NCBI GenBank assembly: GCA_002393815.1 | Contig: DGUB01000043.1 | Span: 1 to 8,907, forward strand | Length of the DNA: 8,907 nt | DNA from: Ruminococcus sp. UBA4321 | Lineage (GTDB): Bacteria; Bacillota; Clostridia; Oscillospirales; Ruminococcaceae | Direction of reading: 5' to 3' | Shown here: piece by piece, positions 5,887-8,907 of the stretch | Layout of the letters: each line of letters opens with the position of its first letter | How positions within the stretch are numbered: position 1 is the first letter of the stretch | Made by a program: the position numbers and the translations under genes | The notes under the pieces: model-generated | What the model saw: only the letters and a program-made list of their open reading frames with translations | What the model was told of the DNA's origin: nothing | The model's database searches: none

Positions 5887-6899
5887 GAATCGGTTCGAGT
5901 ATTGCCTTCAGTCAGCCGCGGTCGATTTATAGTTTTGCATCCGTCGTCGGGCAGAAAGAGGGCGAAGGTCCTATGAAACAGTATTTCGACAGAATCGAAA
6001 AAGACCCCACATTCGGCGAAAAGAACTGGGAAAAGGCAGAAAGCCGCTTACAGTCAGAGACACTTGCGCTTGCCTTGCAGAAAGGTCGGCTTCAGCAGAT
6101 AGATATTGACTGCATTGTGGCAGGTGATTTGATTAATCAGTGTACAGGTTCGAGCTTTGCCGTCCGTGATACAAAAATTCCGTATCTGGGCGTATACGGC
6201 GCATGTTCCACCATGGCGGAAAGTCTGCTTGTTGCCGGAATCCTGACGGACGGCGGATATTCATCGAAATCGGCGGCGGTGACTTCCTCGCATTTTTCGA
6301 CAGCGGAGCGGCAGTTTCGCTTTCCGTTATCTTACGGAGGGCAGAGAACGCCCACAGCACAGTGGACTTGTACGGCATCCGGCGCGGCTGTGGTGTCCGC
6401 CGAGGGCGGTGCGCCCTTCCTTGTGGGCGGATGTATCGGGAAAATCGCGGATTTAGGTGTGACAGATACTTCCAATATGGGCGCGGCAATGGCTCCGGCG
6501 GCGGCAGATACCATTATGAGATATTTGCAGGATACACAGACCAAGCCGGAAGATTATGACGCAATTGTCACCGGAGATTTGGGAAATGTCGGTTCTCCCC
6601 TTCTGCTTGACCTGCTTCTGAAACAGGGCATCAATATCCGGACACAGCATCAGGACTGCGGTTCTCTGATGTTTGACGAACAGACACAGGATACGCATGC
6701 AGGCGGTTCAGGGTGCGGTTGTTCCGCAAGCATTTTATGCGGTTATTATCTGCCGAAATTGCAGAATAATGAAATTCACCGGATTCTGTTCGCGGCAACG
6801 GGTGCATTATTGTCCGCGATGTCACCTCAGCAGGGAGAAAGTATACCGGGTATCTGCCATCTGGCAGAACTCAGAAGTCAGGAGGGATTAACATGTTAA
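5883..6899 (+). CDS. spoVAD: stage V sporulation protein AD
   Basis: SpoVAD binds dipicolinic acid (Ca-DPA) and is part of the SpoVA machinery that loads DPA into the forespore and releases it at germination; it sits at the spore inner membrane. The 338-residue length is typical. The thiolase-like fold is visible in CIVAGDLINQCTGSSFAVR (77-95), YGACSTMAES (105-114), SSHFSTAERQFRFPLSYGGQRTP (split across 135-157), the GDLGNVGSPLL segment (231-241) and AGGSGCGCSA (273-282). Initiation is at GTG, 7 nt after AAGGAGGT; the ATG two bases upstream is out of frame and meets a stop at once. The stop codon overlaps spoVAE by 7 nt, indicating translational coupling. The expected upstream partner spoVAC is not adjacent. 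Probable forespore expression from the sigma-G-like promoter upstream. Confidence 0.96.
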   Translation: MRIGSSIAFSQPRSIYSFASVVGQKEGEGPMKQYFDRIEKDPTFGEKNWEKAESRLQSETLALALQKGRLQQIDIDCIVAGDLINQCTGSSFAVRDTKIPYLGVYGACSTMAESLLVAGILTDGGYSSKSAAVTSSHFSTAERQFRFPLSYGGQRTPTAQWTCTASGAAVVSAEGGAPFLVGGCIGKIADLGVTDTSNMGAAMAPAAADTIMRYLQDTQTKPEDYDAIVTGDLGNVGSPLLLDLLLKQGINIRTQHQDCGSLMFDEQTQDTHAGGSGCGCSASILCGYYLPKLQNNEIHRILFAATGALLSAMSPQQGESIPGICHLAELRSQEGLTC

Positions 6900-7255
6900 T
6901 GGCATTGATAAGGGCATTTCTGGTCGGAGGAGCCATCTGCGCCGTCGGGCAGCTGCTGATTGACTATACCAAACTGACACCGGCGCGAATTCTGACTATG
7001 TATGTAGTGGCAGGCGTTATCCTGTCGGCTGTAGGATTATATCAGCCTCTTCTGGATTTTGCCGGAGAAGGGGCAGGCGTACCGCTGACAGGGTTCGGGC
7101 ATCTTCTGGCGAAAGGCGTTCGGGAAGCGATTCAGGAAGACGGCGCACTCGGCATTCTGACAGGCGGGCTGACTTCTGCCGCCGGAGGAATTACCGCAGC
7201 TTTGCTTGCCGGACTGACAGCGGCAGCGGTTTTCAAGAGCCGCGCAAAATCCTAA
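6893..7255 (+). CDS. spoVAE: stage V sporulation protein AE (SpoVAEb type)
   Basis: This 120-residue membrane protein belongs to the SpoVAC/SpoVAEb family that works with SpoVAD in DPA transport across the spore inner membrane. Family motifs are GGAICAVGQLLIDYTKLTPARIL (split across 12-34), VVAGVILSAVGLYQPLLDFAGEGAGVPL (split across 38-65), GFGHLLAKGV (67-76) and GGLTSAAGGI (91-100). The hydrophobic segments lie near 5-23, 36-50 and 86-114. Length and the LTPARIL and FAGEGAGVPL segments favour SpoVAEb over SpoVAC, which is longer. The first ATG overlaps the end of spoVAD (ATGTTAA, 6893-6899) 6 nt after AGGAGGG (6880-6886); an in-frame ATG two codons later is a possible alternative. It is the last gene before a terminator. 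Confidence 0.95.
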   Translation: MLMALIRAFLVGGAICAVGQLLIDYTKLTPARILTMYVVAGVILSAVGLYQPLLDFAGEGAGVPLTGFGHLLAKGVREAIQEDGALGILTGGLTSAAGGITAALLAGLTAAAVFKSRAKS

Positions 7256-7262
7256 AAATAGT

Positions 7263-7292
7263 AAAACGGTACAGTTCCGGCTGTGCCGTTTT
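7263..7292 (+). terminator. intrinsic terminator of spoVAD-spoVAE
   Basis: AAAACGGTACAG (7263-7274) pairs with CTGTGCCGTTTT (7281-7292), 12 bp with one T:G pair, around a hexanucleotide loop that is exactly TTCCGG. The downstream tract GTTATTT is only moderately T-rich, but the right arm itself ends in TTTT. The A-rich left base suggests it may also act on the opposite strand. Confidence 0.85.
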
Positions 7293-7342
7293 GTTATTTC
7301 TGGTACAGGAAAGCTAATTTTTATTTTATCTTTCAGAAATAC

Positions 7343-7371
7343 TTGCCTTTTTCCGAAAATTCTGCTATAAT
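7343..7371 (+). promoter_or_regulatory. sigma-A promoter of the flippase gene
   Basis: TTGCCT (7343-7348, four of six) and a perfect TATAAT (7366-7371) are 17 bp apart with an extended -10 TGC at 7363-7365. The 12 bases TCTGCTATAATA are identical to those at the DUF1294 promoter. The predicted start is near 7378, giving a leader of about 32 nt. Confidence 0.85.
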
Positions 7372-7409
7372 AGAAAGGTATTATTTTTCAGAAAGAAGGT
7401 TTTTCCGAT

Positions 7410-8834
7410 TTGGATAAATATAAAAAGCTTGCGGCGGATACGCTGATTTTTGCAATCGGCTCATTCGGCTCGAAAATTCTGATGCTTTTCCTGACCAGAC
7501 TATATACACATAATATTTCATCAGGAGACAACAGTACAAAATCACTGCTGGAACAGACAGCGACATTTCTGATTCCGATAGCGACGCTGTCTATTGCAGA
7601 TGCCGTACTCCGCTACGGTCTGGACAGAGATTATAAAAAGAAAGAAATCTATACTTCCGCTTGTCTTGTAGAAGCCGCCGGACTGCTGGCGACGGTACTG
7701 CTGTCACCTTTGCTGAATTTTCTGCCATATGCGCACGGATATGTACTGCTTCTGGTTGCTTATATTATCGCCTCGGCGTTCCGGCAGCTGAATTCTCAGT
7801 TTGTCCGTTCGCGGAATATGCTGAAACTGTTCGCACTGGACGGCATTCTTGCAACGCTTTCACTGTTTGTGTTCAACGTGATATTTATTTCCGTACTGCA
7901 TCTGGGCGTACTGGGCTTTATGCTGTCGGCGATTCTGTCGGATTTCTGTTCAGCGGTATTTCTGTTTATTGTGGCGAAACTCTGGAAGTTTCTGGGAAGA
8001 AGATATATCAATCCGGAAGTCATCAAAACCATGCTCCGGTTTTCGATTCCGATGATACCGACTGCCATTCTCTGGACGATTACGGAATTTTCAGACAGAG
8101 TATTCGTCCGGTATATGACAAACGCACACAGTCCGGATGTCGGTGCCGCCGCCGCCGGTGTCTATGATGCCGCCTCGAAGGTGCCGCACCTGATTTCTAT
8201 GGTATCGACGATTTTCTTTCAGGCGTGGAACATGTCCGCGATTACGGCATCCAAAAGCAAGGACAAGAGCGATTTTTATGAAAAAATCTTTTCTGCCTAT
8301 CAGTCCATGATATTTGTCGGTGCGGCGTTCATGATTGCCTTTGTCAAACTGCTGTGCAATATTCTGATTGACTCCAGTACTGACCCTTCCTACGCAAGAG
8401 CATTTGAATTCACGCCGATTCTGATTATTGGCGTTTTAACCATGACGCTGAATCAGTTTCTGAGCAGCATTTACACCGCAACTCAGAAGACAACACACAG
8501 TTTCTGGACAAGCTTAGTCGCAGCCGGTTCTAATTTAATCCTGAATGCTGTCTTAATTTATCAATGGGGTGTACAGGGTGCCGTTATTGCGACATTTATC
8601 AGTTATTTCCTGTGCTACATTGTCCGGATTATTGATACCAGAAAGCTGATTTATTTTTATGTGAACCATATTCATTTTGCCTGCAATATGATTGTTCTGT
8701 TCGTGATGAGTATCGGCGCGATTACCGAGCCTTTCTTTGTAGTGCCGATGCAGGCATGCTTCCTGATTTTCATGGTCTGGTTCAATTTTGCAGATATTAT
8801 GCAGACGGTCAAAAAACTGCTGAAACGAAGCTGA
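7410..8834 (+). CDS. Wzx-type polysaccharide flippase (MOP superfamily)
   Basis: This 474-residue multi-pass membrane protein is expected to flip a lipid-linked oligosaccharide, or a related lipid carrier, across the cytoplasmic membrane. The N-terminal pattern KLAADTLIFAIGSFGSKILM (6-25) and the segment TFLIPIATLSIADAVLRYGL (52-71) are typical of Polysacc_synt transporters. About twelve to fourteen hydrophobic segments are visible, including those near 86-102, 110-124, 143-163, 167-188, 210-224, 298-318, 333-349, 366-383, 388-405, 424-436 and 442-458. A conserved FSDR-V-RY element lies at 227-235. Initiation is at TTG, 10 nt after AGAAGG (7394-7399); the next in-frame ATG (residue 25) would remove most of the first helix. 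It has its own promoter, and no glycosyltransferases adjoin it in the window. The same superfamily includes MurJ and the sporulation protein SpoVB, which cannot be excluded by eye, although the length and N-terminus favour Wzx. Confidence 0.88.
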   Translation: MDKYKKLAADTLIFAIGSFGSKILMLFLTRLYTHNISSGDNSTKSLLEQTATFLIPIATLSIADAVLRYGLDRDYKKKEIYTSACLVEAAGLLATVLLSPLLNFLPYAHGYVLLLVAYIIASAFRQLNSQFVRSRNMLKLFALDGILATLSLFVFNVIFISVLHLGVLGFMLSAILSDFCSAVFLFIVAKLWKFLGRRYINPEVIKTMLRFSIPMIPTAILWTITEFSDRVFVRYMTNAHSPDVGAAAAGVYDAASKVPHLISMVSTIFFQAWNMSAITASKSKDKSDFYEKIFSAYQSMIFVGAAFMIAFVKLLCNILIDSSTDPSYARAFEFTPILIIGVLTMTLNQFLSSIYTATQKTTHSFWTSLVAAGSNLILNAVLIYQWGVQGAVIATFISYFLCYIVRIIDTRKLIYFYVNHIHFACNMIVLFVMSIGAITEPFFVVPMQACFLIFMVWFNFADIMQTVKKLLKRS

Positions 8835-8907
8835 CAGCAAAAATATTTTTACAATAAGATTATTTTATAGTTTTATTTCACGGAGTAAGTGTAAAATTTT
8901 CGTTGGC
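8835..8907 (+). other. AT-rich downstream region without a supported gene
   Basis: This stretch contains a perfect 12-bp palindrome, AAAAATATTTTT (8839-8850), too AT-rich to be a confident terminator. A weak promoter-like pair, TTTACA (8848-8853) and TTTTAT (8871-8876) with a 17-bp spacer, lies just downstream. A GGAG (8882-8885) near the edge could be a ribosome binding site for a gene starting beyond the window. None of these is more than suggestive. Confidence 0.3.

Noticed and set aside
1..8907. tRNA, rRNA, insertion sequence or prophage features
   Set aside because: No cloverleaf-like segment, transposase motif, terminal inverted repeats or integration signals were seen on either strand; every larger region is explained by ordinary chromosomal genes.

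Overview
The window looks like chromosomal DNA of a Gram-positive, cellulosome-making, spore-forming clostridium, most likely Ruminococcus or a close relative in the Oscillospiraceae. Three things point there: a secreted GH74 xyloglucanase ending in a two-EF-hand dockerin, forespore spoVA genes, and very consensus-like sigma-A promoters with strong Shine-Dalgarno sites. All genes are on the + strand. This assignment rests on reading motifs, not on a database search.

Layout. Bases 1-69 may be the last 22 codons of an upstream gene. 105-2738 encodes the dockerin-bearing GH74 xyloglucanase, closed by a strong intrinsic terminator (2749-2788). A perfect TTGACA-17-TATAAT promoter (2827-2855) then drives a small DUF1294 membrane protein (2878-3159) and a leucine-rich-repeat protein without a signal peptide (3199-4308). 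A second perfect consensus promoter (4328-4356) and an 83-nt leader with two hairpins precede the rpsF-ssb-rpsR operon (4446-5756), which ends at another terminator (5780-5810). A candidate sigma-G promoter (5817-5845) precedes spoVAD and spoVAE, which overlap by 7 nt (5883-7255). The spoVA unit ends at a third terminator (7263-7292). A third extended -10 promoter (7343-7371) drives a TTG-initiated polysaccharide flippase (7410-8834). The last 73 bases are AT-rich and hold no gene I can support.

How the genes relate. The units are functionally separate: plant xyloglucan breakdown on a cellulosome; an unknown DUF1294/LRR pair; a housekeeping translation and ssDNA-binding operon (bS6 and bS18 form a heterodimer on 16S rRNA, and ssb sits between them as in many Firmicutes); dipicolinic acid loading of the forespore; and export of a lipid-linked glycan.

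Main unusual signals. (1) The palindromic octamer TTCCGGAA occurs 11 times where about 0.14 would be expected by chance in random sequence of this length. Every intergenic CCGG lies inside TTCCGG or CCGGAA, in the gaps between transcription units, and the core is found in all three terminators. This resembles a genome-wide abundant word of the uptake-sequence or HIP1 kind. (2) SSB has an extreme Asp/Arg polyampholyte linker built from NDRYDDD repeats in place of the usual Gly/Gln/Asn-rich tail. (3) The LRR protein keeps an exact 23-residue period over ten repeats. (4) spoVAD and spoVAE lack an adjacent spoVAC, and spoVAD starts at a GTG overlapped by an ATG-TGA start-stop.
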